A stretch of 45,975 nucleotides of DNA from contig JNET01032060.1 of the NCBI GenBank assembly GCA_000697455.1, positions 1 through 45,975 of the forward strand, written 5' to 3'. The position numbers were made by a program, and so were the translations under genes. This document shows, in pieces, positions 22,367-33,517 of the stretch; within the stretch, counting starts at the first letter, position 1, and each line of letters opens with the position of its first letter. Under the pieces are notes generated by a model. It was not told the origin of the DNA. It was given only the letters and a program-made list of their open reading frames with translations, and made no database searches. Origin of the DNA: Basidiobolus heterosporus B8920 (lineage: Eukaryota > Basidiobolomycota > Basidiobolomycetes > Basidiobolales > Basidiobolaceae).

Positions 22367-22499
22367 CCATTACATTACTGTACTTATCCAAAAATTAAAT
22401 TTTATTCGGATATCCATTGAAATCTTGATCTTCTCAATTGATGTGTGGTTTGAAAGCAAAATAATTTGGGTGGACCGACTAAAAGGTAGTACATCTTGG

Positions 22500-23622
22500 T
22501 TATTGTCGGTGAACCGTGGTAGCAGCTGCTTGTCCATTAGGGAAAATCAGAATATCTGAGAGCTCGACGTGCTCGGGACGAGAAGCGGCAAAGACAATGC
22601 TCTCGGCGATGTCATGTCCACTGAGTGGCTTCATACCTTTGTATACTTGATCAGCACGTTCTTTGTTACCACCAAATCGCACCGTGGAGAACTCGGTATC
22701 AACCATGCCTGGTGCAACTGAGGTGACGCGGATTCTAGTACTCATTAGCTCAAAGCGCAAACTGCGGGTGAGAGCTTCAACTGCATGCTTAGTGGCACAG
22801 TAGACACCACCGTTTGCGTAAGCTTCTTTGCCTAAATAGGTTTTGCGGTTCATTGGTGAGTTATTCAACCAAGTATCAGGAATTTGTTGTAAGATTCAAC
22901 TCACCAGCAATTGAACTTAGATTTATGATGTGTCCCTTGTTGCGCTCTTTCATTTTGGGTAGAATGGCCTTTGTACAATACAATAAACCTTTTACGTTTG
23001 TATCAAACATTGTATCAATAGCATCGATGGTGACATCTTGGATTGTATCGAGGCCAATGACAAGACCTAGCGTGTAACTCGTTTAGAACCAAAATTTCTT
23101 GGCAAAATCAAACTTCTCAGGTTACCAGCGTTATTTACTAGAACATCAATAGCTTGAAATTCGTTGGGAAGTGAGGAGATAACCGAGTCGACATTTGATT
23201 TGTCACGAACATCCAACTGAGCAATGTGAATTTTGGCACCCGGATGTTGTTCTGAGAATTTTTGCTTTAGTTCGGACAAACGCTCGAGTCTACGAGCTGT
23301 TAGAATCTTTCTAGCGTAAATACTTATTCTGTCTTTATAGTCATCACTAGAGTATAAATACCAGATTGGAGCCCTCAGCGGCAAAAAGTTTAGCACAAGC
23401 TGCACCAATACCCGCACTTGCACCAGTACTACCGCAAAACTATTTGGTTAATTATCAGTTGTTTGATACGAGAGAAGAAGAAAAGCAGCCTGTTTACATT
23501 AACACAGTCTTTCCTTGGAGTCTACCGTTAGAAAAGAACCTGAGAGTGATGGAAGGCTTTCTTGTCGCAGTGAAGACATAGCTACAAGTAGAAAGGATTC
23601 TTGAAGATTTAGATAACAACAT
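22500..23622 (-). CDS. Short-chain dehydrogenase (YMR226C/YdfG type), copy A, with mitochondrial-type presequence
   Basis: NADP-dependent oxidation of short 3-hydroxy acids/serine is the known activity of this SDR family. Exons, minus strand: 23622-23498, 23428-23362, 23306-23126, 23066-22905, 22831-22500; 288 residues. The fold and cofactor motif TGASAGIG, TARRLERL, NNAG, the INLSSIAG serine and the catalytic YCATK are all present. The start at 23622 is the in-frame ATG and gives a ~33-residue N-terminus (MLLSKSSRILSTCSYVFTAT, then RKPSITLRFFSNG) rich in Ser/Arg/Thr with no acidic residues, typical of a mitochondrial presequence; copies B and C lack it. Exons 2-4 have the same lengths (67, 181, 162 nt) as in the two neighbours, so the three genes arose by tandem duplication. 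Confidence 0.92.
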
Positions 23623-24019
23623 ATTAGCGCAAAGGAAGGATCTGGACAAGTTTATTCGTTATATGTCACTTAAGCCACTTCATTACTTCCCCTTCTTAGT
23701 TCACTCGAATTACAAGTGAACCAATGATTTCTCATGGCATGTGAATCCGCCGTTGACGCAACAGATCTCACCATCAGGGTGACCGTATAATTCCTTATAT
23801 ATACCCGTGAAATATACCCGTGAATTGTTATCAATGGCCCCAATCAGAATAGAAAAAAGAGAATTGTAGATGGTGTGTTGTGGATGCTGTGTTGTGGATG
23901 AATTGAGCCTACATAATACGTGAGAATTGCCTGGGAATTGCGTGTGAATACCAGATCTCCGAAATGTCATCGGAGAAGCAATGCAGTTTATTGTGATTTG
24001 TAAATTAGAGTGAATGAGT
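23623..24019. other. Spacer between SDR copies A and B
   Basis: No gene. It contains small direct repeats (TATACCCGTGAA twice around 23810-23827; TGTGTTGTGGATG twice around 23873-23900). It should hold the promoter of copy A. Confidence 0.5.
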
Positions 24020-25063
24020 TTACTGTTTACGGTAAACACTAGTTGAGCCTGCTTGCCCCTTAGGGAAGATCAAGATATCAGCAACCTCAACATGTTCTGG
24101 ACGAGATGCTGCAAACACAATGTTTTCAGCAATATCATCTCCATTAAGAGGTGTCATTCCGCTGTAGACTTGATCAGCGCGCTCTTTATTCCCGCCAAAT
24201 CTTACCATCGAAAATTCGGTTTCGACTAAGCCAGGGGCTACAGAAGTGACCTTGACTCTGGTGCTCATTAACTCCATACGCAAGGTGCGGGTAAGTGCCT
24301 CAACTGCGTGTTTGGTGGCACAGTATACGCCTCCTCCAGGATAGACTTCCCGACCTAGCAAATAGCAAAGAAATTGAATAACCAAATACGAATGATGATT
24401 GTATAGTCGTGAACTTACCGGAAATCGAGCTAACATTGATGATATGGCCAGAGTTTCTTTCCTTCATTCCTGGCATGATAGCTTGGGTGCAATAAAGTAA
24501 ACCCTTAACATTGGTGTTGAACATAATATCAACAGCCTCAGCGCTGACATCTTGAAGGGTATCAAGCCCGACAACGAGACCTAATCCATCACAAAGGGTT
24601 ATTAGTAAGTCATTTTGGGCATTTGGCAAGTCTATGGTAATATCTTACCAGCGTTATTAACAAGAACGTCAATGTTTTTGAAAGCAGAGGGTAGAGAGTT
24701 AACTACTTCATCTACGTTTGCCTTATCACTGACATCGAGCTTAGCAACATGAATATTGATCTTGGGGTATTGTTTGCTGAGGTTTTCCTTCAACTCGTTC
24801 AAGCGCTCTACTCTACGAGCGGTAAGGATCTATGAGGATTTTGGGTTATCAAGGATTCTATGAAACATGTTCTCGAACACAGTAAAAGTACCAGGTTAGA
24901 GCCCTCGGCGGCGAATTGCTTAGCACAACTAGCACCAATCCCAGCACTAGCACCAGTACTAAAAGAACCCGTATTTAGTGCCAAAATAGATGAGGCTATC
25001 TTTCATACTTGTTTAGAAAGCGTTTGCTTACATAAAAACGGTTTTTTGTTCAAGTCTACCCAT
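24020..25063 (-). CDS. Short-chain dehydrogenase (YMR226C/YdfG type), copy B
   Basis: Same family and layout as the gene to its left. Exons, minus strand: 25063-25032, 24958-24892, 24829-24649, 24580-24419, 24354-24020; 258 residues. The protein starts directly at MGRLEQKTVFITGASAGIG, with an in-frame TAA just upstream of the ATG, so there is no presequence and a cytosolic location is likely. It has TARRVERLNE, the NNAG loop, HIINVSSISG, YCATKHAVEAL and the C-terminal LIFPKGQAGS, all needed for an active SDR. Exon lengths 32/67/181/162/335 nt equal those of copy C exactly. Confidence 0.93.
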
Positions 25064-25261
25064 GACGAATTACGGTTTACAGAGTCAACCAAGAAATGTG
25101 AGCAATCTGCTTGAAATCATTCAGAATTTAGATAGCATTTACATAAACCAAAATTACTGACGTAATGAGGTGATATTGTAATACATCAAAATTATCATAA
25201 TTTACTGATATTCGTTTAATGGTATCGAACACGTGTAAAATTAACGTGTTTCTCGAGGGAT

Positions 25262-26281
25262 TCATTCTTTGCGATATATGTTAGAAGCACCAGCCTGACC
25301 CTTGGGTACAATCAAAAGATCTGCTACCTCAACATGGTCGGGCCGAGACGCAGCAAAGACTATGCCTTCTGCGATATCATCTCCGTTAAGTGGAGTGAAC
25401 CCCTTATATACTTGATCTGCTCTCTCCTTGTTGCCTTTAAATCTAACCATGGAAAATTCAGTTTCTACCAACCCAGGTGCCATACAGGTCACTTTGATTT
25501 TCGTGCTCATCAGTTCCATACGTAAGGTACGGGTAAGAGCCTCTACGGCAAACTTGGTGGAGCAGTATACACCTCCTCCAGCGTAAGCTTCTCTGCCTGT
25601 CTCATTAGAATAAATAAGAGTGTTGAACAGTTTTTGGAAATAGGTTAGAATATACCTGATATGGAGCTCACATTGATAATGTGGCCAGAATTTCGTTCTT
25701 TCATGCGAGGCAATACAGCCTGTGTACAGTAAAGTAGTCCCTTGACATTGGTGTTATACATCACATCAATGTTTTCTGGAGCTACGTCTTGAATAGTGTC
25801 GAGGCCAATTACCAATCCTGGATGATGTGTGTTCAGAACAACATCGCTACCGTCTTACTTCCCATAAAAACACATACCTGCATTATTGATTAAAATATCA
25901 ACATCTTTGAATTCTTGTGGTAACGAGGAGACGACTTGATCGACATTGGCCTTATCGCTAACATCAAGTTTTGCGGTATGGATTTTGACATTTGGATATT
26001 CGCGGAGAATCTCCTCCTTGAGTTCATTCAACCGCTCCAAACGACGAGCTGTGAGGACCTAGATCAGTAGGGGAACTTGGTTAACCAGGTGCTATCTTTG
26101 AGAAAATGAAAATGTGTGATTGTACCAATTTAGACCCTTCAGCAGCAAATTGTCTACCACAACCAGCACCAATACCAGCACTAGCGCCAGTTCTACACAA
26201 AACAACATTAGTAGCTGAGGACGGGATTAGTGAGCCAAGGGAGAGTTACATGAATACGGTTTTTCCTTCGAGTCTACCCAT
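25262..26281 (-). CDS. Short-chain dehydrogenase (YMR226C/YdfG type), copy C
   Basis: Exons, minus strand: 26281-26250, 26192-26126, 26058-25878, 25817-25656, 25596-25262; 258 residues beginning MGRLEGKTVFITGASAGIG. The cofactor loop, NNAG, SSISG serine and YCSTKFAVEALT-type catalytic Tyr-x3-Lys are intact. It differs from copies A and B by substitutions such as INNAG for VNNAG, and by Cys for Ser in the usually SVAPG segment (TCMAPG), next to the nicotinamide-binding PG turn. It shares the 32-nt first exon and 335-nt last exon with copy B, so B and C look like the younger pair. Spacing to copy B is 198 bp, which must contain B's promoter. Confidence 0.93.
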
Positions 26282-26703
26282 GTGGCCACTGTGATCGGAA
26301 GTAAATGGATGATGGAAAGCTTACAACTTCTCCAGAGTTCCCATGACGAATATATACCTAGCCACCAGTCCACTTGTGAGAATATCCTGGTAAATCTGCG
26401 TAACAGTGTCTCAGGAGCAGACCTCCAATAAAGGAGAAATCAACATCCCGCTAAGCCATGAATGAATACTCAAGCGGTAATATGTAAATAAATCTACGGA
26501 GTTCCCACCATTCCGCACAAAATGACAGACTCATGAATCATACTTTTATTCAAAAGTAATATTACATCAAGAAGATTATGAACTAAGGGCTTTGTTACAA
26601 TGGGGAAAGACGGAGAGATTAAATACTTTTCATTCTAAACGATAGTCACCAAAATTTTCATGATTCTATGTTGCAGCAATTAATAAAAGGTTTCTATCAG
26701 CAC
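26282..26703. other. Intergenic between SDR copy C and the cytidine deaminase
   Basis: About 420 bp, no coding frame recognised. It holds the copy C promoter and the 3' end of the deaminase transcript. Confidence 0.5.
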
Positions 26704-27916
26704 TCAGCGATGTGAGGCTTTTAGTTCCCTGGGGGAATATCGATGAGGCAAAAGCTCTTCCAAAGAAAGCACCTGCGTAGACCTATCTCGTTTGACTACG
26801 TACACGCTGAGATCCGTCCCCCATTCTGCCATAAATTGTCTAAATTATGAGATCAATGAGATATCCCGCTATGATACTGAAGTGATTGGGTAATGATTTA
26901 CCTGCAAATACCGCATGGAAATGTGAAGCTTTGAGAATCGCTATTGTAATTGAAAGGTTAGCTTCCTTTTTCTAGAGAACAGAGTATCTTCCTTCACTTC
27001 TTACGTGGCTATGGCAATGGCCGTAAATTTCGTTTCTCCATCCGTCTAGCAGAAGTAACGATCACAAGTTAGTATAAAGCTGACAAATGAGCAGATGGTC
27101 AAATTTAACAGTACCAAAGCTCTTGAGAAGGCAGCTCTTTCAGCGCAAATCCCTGCACCCAACGAGGCGTTTTCGACATTACAACCTAGTATGTTTCAAA
27201 GTGAGTGTGTGAATAAAGTATGAATGGTGTTCAAAAAGCAGGGGAAACTGTCACCTTTGTAGAAGTTATTTGTATCTGTGAGCAGAGCGGCTCCCACTTT
27301 GAATTTGGAGTATGGGACATAGGAGTTTTTTTGGGCTGGTTATATGGATAGTTAACGGGTGCCTGCTTGACTCACTTGGTTGGTAGAATAGTTGCTCACC
27401 TTCCAGAGCCAAATCTATTAGTTGATTGATTTGATCGGCACTAATATCAATGTTGCATGCAGACGAAGAGAATCCGGACATTGAAGCGTGTTGAGGTTCG
27501 CTGATTCTTCGATGCTTCGTTTCTAACGATCTATCTTCTGAGATAAAAGAGCAGCATGAATACACGCTTTGAAGCCGCAATCGAAACAAAAGTACTAACC
27601 TTGCTGCTTTGGTTAGCAATGATACATCGAGGAAAAGGTAGAATCGTCAACAAGTCGTTCACAAGCAAGCATTGGACGTGAACCTTACCTCAACTGCGAA
27701 AGTACGCTTAACTTCGTCGGGTGTATATTGACATGTACGTAGATGCGACGCCATCGTCCGAGGAATACCTAGAATCCCAGGCACCCGCTCGATTCCGAGA
27801 GCTTTGATACAGTAATTGCAGTGGGCGTGATAGTGACTTTTATTACATCTTACACCTCTCCAAAAATGATCCCAAATCGGCTTTCGGGGACGTCCGATCA
27901 TAGAAGATGAAGACAT
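26704..27916 (-). CDS. CDD1: Cytidine deaminase, probably fused to an N-terminal BED zinc finger
   Basis: The deaminase (pyrimidine salvage, cytidine to uridine) is certain. Exons, minus strand: 27537-27400, 27335-27255, 27185-27115, 27045-27005, 26940-26902, 26839-26704. It has SYVPYSKFKVGAALLTD, CNVENASLGAGICAERAAF (zinc Cys and catalytic Glu) and PCGICRQF (two zinc Cys). From the internal ATG at 27481 it is 149 residues, a full-length enzyme. Upstream, exon 27916-27689 encodes a BED-type finger (GRPRKPIWDHFW, CNYC, HLRTC). It ends in GAG/GTAAGG and has no stop of its own before the deaminase; only 207 bp separate it from ATG 27481. A 4-nt (or 7-nt) microexon at 27603-27600 bounded by AG and GT joins both in frame, giving 245 residues. 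The alternative is two overlapping transcripts or a separate deaminase. Confidence 0.85.
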
Positions 27917-30643
27917 GGTCAATATCTTTCAAGAAATAAGCATTAATACGCATCAATCGATGGATCTTCTAATCTCAACAAGTAGCCTTTTGAATCCTAC
28001 TCTATGCTAGTTTCTATCTTTGTAACCTAAGTTTATGCAAGCGTATGTACGGAGGGATTAGAGGAGGACTAGAAGGACTATGAACACAGTGAAAACCAAG
28101 GGAGTGGAAAGCACGGATTGAATTTGATGAAAGGATCGCGCCGTGGTTTTCAAGGGATATTTATGTAAAATCGCTTTGGGCGCCGATTGGGCATCATCAC
28201 TTACATATATATATATATATTATCTGCCCACTAGATGCATCGGACTAGATACTACTAGATAACTCAAATGGCCATTTTGTTTCGTTAATTGGGTGACTTC
28301 CTTTTGCTTGGCTTTTTTTGTTGTGAATGGTTGTCGTGAATGGTCGGGATGTATCTGCTCTCACTGGACTAAATTTGGAACTTTGAGGCTCAACCGCGAT
28401 CTATTGGGTCATCGGACATGGGATTCTTTTCTTTTTCGAATAAACAAACTGCTCTAACCTAATCCTCCCTTCGAAATATTTGGAGATAAATGGCTTGAAG
28501 TACCATCAATACACACTCCCGTGCCAGAAGTACCGCTGATACACAGGAAGCGACTAAGGAAAGATTATCCAGATTCTACGTTTGATAAGCAGTGGTTTCC
28601 CGAAGCAACATTCTTTCGACCAAGAGATGTTGATTACACATTCTAAAGTACTTCTAGGCTATATTGAGACACGATTGGCATCTATATGAGCTATCACTAG
28701 TACTGTATCTGTACAAAGATTATTCCAAATATTATGTCCGGGAACATTTTAAACTCTTCTGTGGTGATCTACACGTTTTAGCTTCGATCGTCTGAATTCC
28801 ACCACACATAGACACGCATTTGACGAGTCTTCTCCACAACACAACCTTTACGCAAGGCAATTCGTTTGCGCCTGCAAATGTTGCGTATAGATATATTGAG
28901 CGTGGGATGGTAACCGTCTCAACAGGGCATGTCTGCAAACAACTACAGCTCTGTAGGTTGGAGGCAGAATTTGTGCACTAAGGTTATTATAATATTCGCT
29001 ACCAAAGGCGTTACTCAATTCTAAATAAATTATTTGAGTTCAACAAATGTCAACTATTTCAAATCATCCATTCAGCATAATCAACATATGTGGCACATGA
29101 CAGAGCCCTATATGGCAAGGCCTAAACAGAGCAAGATCTTGAAGCTAAAGATATAAATAAAAATTCCTCATGTTTTTGATTCATGGAATGAGCTAGTCTC
29201 TAGACCATCCGACCATCCGATTTGGACTGACGGCTTCTTCCAACTAGGAAGTACGAAGATAACATGATGGAGCCTTGGCTTACATATTTAGATGAAACTG
29301 GAAAATGGACGACGATTAAAGTGGAAACTGGTTGATGTACAGATCCAGTTGTTGCACTAATTGAAATGGAATGTCATACATTGTGAAACTTGGATTATCG
29401 CTGCTTTGTCGCATCAGGTTGTGAGTGTAAGTCTTCCATATAAACAATGAAGTTTCTTCATTTATCCGTATTTTTGTCTCAAAGAGGTACCGAAATTGGT
29501 AAACACACCGGTAGAAATTACCGAAATGGCCTAATTAATAATAAGGGGAAAGCTCAGTTTCATCAGCAAATCAACCAAACCATCCAGTATTTCTCGCATT
29601 CCTCGCATTCCTCCCTCTCCAGCGTATCGAATCTTCCTTGAACTGGTTGTGGCACAGATCAGCCGTAATGGCCAAAACCTTTAATTCATTTCGAGATCTT
29701 GATGGCGCAGTCCGGGAAATCATGAGCTGTTCACATTGTCTTCATGTTATGCACGCGGAGTAGAAATAGGAGGTTTAGACCACTTCAATTGACTGCAGGC
29801 AGCACTCAAATAGGCAATAGACTTGTTTTTAGGATATACTCGGGGCATACTCAGACCGAGTCGTCTCATCTTCGACAGGAACACAGCTAACATATTCATA
29901 TTCAATAGAAGATCTCTATTTTCTCAGCAATTATTTTGGGTAATCCAATAGACAATCTTTGGAACAAACATTTAACCGTTCTCGAATTGTGATGGTGAAA
30001 CCTTCAGGGCTGAACGTCATTTACATACGAGGTATACCAAAGTAGATCTACTACACATATATTTTGTGGGGTTACGACGTCGCCGTAGAAATCTTGTGTG
30101 GAAATCTCCTCTAGAAACCACTGTAGTATCCATGAACTAACCGCCATCGACCATAGAGAATTCAATTCAATAGCCAATACACACAGATTAATAGCCAATA
30201 CACACATATTTATTGTATTTATGTCATACTCTAGCCATTAATAGACAGAAACTAAATTGGTCATTCGCCACATCGGTCCATTACCAATTGAGAGAAAAAA
30301 CTGGTTTTCTTCTGAGATTTAGAATCTTCATTGGTTTGAATATATAAGGCAGGAATCCAGATCAATACATACGCTTGGTGGCAGTGTCCGATATAGATAT
30401 GCGGAACACCATATAGATAAAGCTTAATCATCAACAACCCTGACGACCATTTGCAACACATATTTTCTCGTAAGATCGTGTTGTATACTATGTATAATGT
30501 AGTCTATAACGAAGCATAAATGGAGTATCACTGTAGTTTTGATATCAAGGTATTTATTAGTGGTATTTACTTGCTTAGTCACCACTTGGTTTTGTATTAG
30601 GGATAGGGGGTTGAAGATCGGGGTAGGGGTAGGGCTGAAAACA
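27917..30643. other. Gene-poor 2.7-kb region
   Basis: No gene, RNA gene or element recognised on either strand; frames are short and have non-coding composition. It contains an AT dinucleotide run (about 28204-28219), a 17-bp direct repeat AATAGCCAATACACACA (30169-30185 and 30190-30206) and a G-rich telomere-like stretch at its right end. The left ~300 bp should be the promoter of the BED/deaminase gene. Confidence 0.5.
30597..30635 (-). repeat. Degenerate telomere-like G-rich tract
   Basis: TTAGGG at 30597-30602, followed by GGATAGGGGG and then GGGGTAGGGGTAGGGC (30620-30635). On the minus strand this is CCCTACCCC-type sequence lying just after the Rex1 stop codon, so it would fall in that transcript's 3' end. 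Confidence 0.5.
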
Positions 30644-33193
30644 TTATTTGACCCGGAAAAAGCTAACTCCGTTTTTGGCTGCATCTACTGCCTCTATCAA
30701 GTCCCTCTCATCCTCTGGTGTCCATAGCTTGTCACTGGGGATTTCACTAAGTTTCTGACTTCTGAACAACTCGGAGTATGCGTTCTTCTTGTTTGACAAT
30801 CTGATGAGAGAAATGTTAGAACTATCCACTTAAAACCTCACTGGAATGATTCTACTTCTTGACTCTCCTGGCATCCCCATGACCACTAAGAACAATAAAG
30901 GCTGTTCTCTTGGGTAGGCTTTCGAAAAGTTTTTCTATGTTGGTGCTCATCTCAATCAAGATTGGATCCAATGTATCTGATGGGATTTGCTGTGTATCAG
31001 CATAAGTCAGCTCTAGTGTCGATGTTGTCGTGTCCGTGAAGCTACCTAGATAATATAATCCATGTAAGGGGTTGGATATCTATGATCGCGGTTGATCACT
31101 TATCACTTACCATACAGGCTTTCCAGTCCCTTCAAACGAGTCCATATGAAGTCGTGATCTTGAATCTTGTCACTTACCTCGTTTACGACCTGGTTTTCTG
31201 ACGTTGAATAAGTGTTCTCTTGCTGATGATGAGTAGTATACAAACCTGCTCGTCGCTGGTGCACTCCAATTGTGTTTGGGCATCGGACCCATAGATAAGG
31301 GCTGCTCCTTTGTGATCAATCACTGCGCCTACCTTTGGCCTAGGTTGATGTCGACTAAGTCGTACAAAAATGGACTCGGTATCAACCATAAACACACCAA
31401 AATCTGGACCTAGAATTTTGGCTGTCAGTTTCAATCCATTAGAAGATGTAAAAGAATGAATAACCTTTTTTCAGTTTCATCTTCAGTAGATCAATACATG
31501 TAATTGCATCCTCAGCACTGTCATGGCCAACGGTTCCAGGTACATTTGTCTTTTGGATCTCGCGTGACAGCCACTTGTTTGCTAGCCATTTGAGTCCAGG
31601 TTTGTAAGGTGGACCGCGAGTGTGGGTATATATGACAGAGGTATCGATAATATAAGGATGGACAAGCTAGAAAAAGCATCATTTCATCAGGCAATCTATG
31701 TTATATACGGCGGATGACTAGCCAAGACTTACTTTGAGAGCATTTAAATCGCTATTCAGAGAATGGCCTACAAGGATGACTTGATGGTCAACAATCTCCA
31801 ACAATCTTTTTTGAATGTCTTCTAAACGAGTCGTCACATTTTGCAATGTTTCTTCAGTGATGCCACTATAGCTGTTTGGAAGAGAAGCGGTTTAAGCCAA
31901 AATACGGAAGGAACATTGGCCTGCGAAGTCTGACTTACTTTGTAAGGTAATCGATAATTGCATTATCTGGTTTGACCAACTCGTCAAATATCACTTTGCA
32001 ATCATAATCAACCAGAGTCACTCGAGTTACCTCCATGCCATCTTCCGTTTTGCACTAATACAATTGAATATTTGAGATTGAATCATTAGATTCACTGTGA
32101 TATATTAGATTTACCATCTCGCAATCTAAGCCGATGATGGTCCTAGGTTCAGTTAATCGATTAGGATCGGTACAAGGCTTGGTTTCTACCCAACCATCAG
32201 GAAGGCTGTCGAGCTTGGAAATGGCTAATGGAAGTGGATACTCAGAATCAATGAGCTGTATGTTGGTCATTAGATAGTATTCGGGGTTCTTTGTCGATTT
32301 GTTTTTGGCACCTAGGAAAAGAAAGACGTAAATAGAAGCCAAGCTACAATATATATTCGAGGCTCAACTAACGAACTCGTGCTTCTTCTATTCTTCGGTG
32401 TTTTTCGGACTTGCTTAACGGACAATTCATGAAATTCATTAAGGGAGAGTGAAGTCTAGTTCTATCGGTTGGTCCCTTGGTAGGGCATACGTGGGTAAAT
32501 ATATTGGCTAATACACCATATAGCTTTTTTTGTGCTTCCGACCAGGTGGTTGATGTAGCTGCGCTTAAGGGAAGTGGTTGTATGTTGTTTCCGTGTAAGC
32601 CTTGGAAAGGCAATCCCACACTCAGATAAGGCACGATCAGGACAACAACCTTGGAAATATTCACTTTGTTCTATTTTATGTTAATATTCTATGCCCAAGT
32701 AACCTGAAAATCAAGGACAAGGTACCTTGACAAGCATCCACGAAGGATTAATACCGTCACTGATACACCAAAGGACCAAATCTCGAATATCCTAAAAAAT
32801 ACACATTCAATAAAGGGCTAATTGTCAAAATATATCGTTTGAATATACTTTGACGCTCAAAGCGGACCTGAATCCTGACATATTGAAATAAAACCCGGGA
32901 TATTGCTAGAGTAGCGGTAATAAAAAGATTCAATAACAGTTATCCAGCAAGAGGAGAAGAGCACGTACGTCTGGATCTCCTAGCTTTTCTTGCTGTTTCT
33001 TTTGTTTTTTTAGTTTTCTTCGATCTGAGCGAGACAGTTGCACTTCTGATACGATTTAAAAAGCAGTAAGCTCATAATGCTCAATAAGAGTTTGTCAAGT
33101 GCAATGCGATTTACCAAAACCATCGTCATCAGGTACTAGTAAATCCTGATCTAACTTTCGTTTGGTGCTTGTTGCCTTATTAGCTTCAGCCAT
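30644..33193 (-). CDS. REX1: Rex1/REXO-type 3'-5' RNA exonuclease (DEDDh)
   Basis: Nuclear exonuclease family that trims 3' ends of 5S rRNA, tRNA and 5.8S precursors. Twelve exons, minus strand: 33193-33115, 33045-32969, 32791-32726, 32670-32373, 32311-32115, 32054-31939, 31871-31733, 31666-31465, 31409-31246, 31189-31111, 31045-30856, 30800-30644; 587 residues. The N-terminus is basic (SRSDRRKLKKQKKQQEK). The exonuclease domain spans ~232-395 with all DEDDh residues: IIGLDCEM (~233-239), GHSLNSDLNALK (~313-324) and GHDSAEDAITCIDL (His and Asp, ~371-384). The C-terminal part (VGAVIDHKGAALIYG..., DFIWTRLKGLESLYG) matches the Rex1 tail. One intron is long (177 nt). Assignment to Rex1 rather than the Rex3/Rex4 branch rests on length and the C-terminal extension. 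Confidence 0.93.
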
Positions 33194-33517
33194 GTCATTT
33201 TGTGAAGTCATACAAGGTCTTCAATATATTTAGGTTGACACAAAATAGTATTGCTCGAGAAATGGCTTCGTTCGTTTGGAATTTTATACTTCGTAGTGAC
33301 CGTACACTTGGTTTGACACGATATGATTGGCTAGCAAGTTGGGTTTTTTTACTCAGCTGCAATTCATTACCCCTACTAGTCAATAACATCTAATATTACA
33401 TAAACTACGACTGGAAACATTGAAATTTTCCTTGGAATAAAAGTCAAAAAAAAAAATAAGTATCAAGTATGAGGTGATAGTCGTAGTGTCAACTTAGAAC
33501 AGTCCACTTGAACAAAA
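33194..33517. promoter_or_regulatory. Bidirectional promoter, Rex1 / CCDC137-like gene
   Basis: 324 bp between two divergent start codons. An ATTGG/CCAAT-type box occurs at 33326-33330 and a poly-A/T tract at about 33449-33459. The shared promoter could co-regulate two genes with nucleolar roles. Confidence 0.55.
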
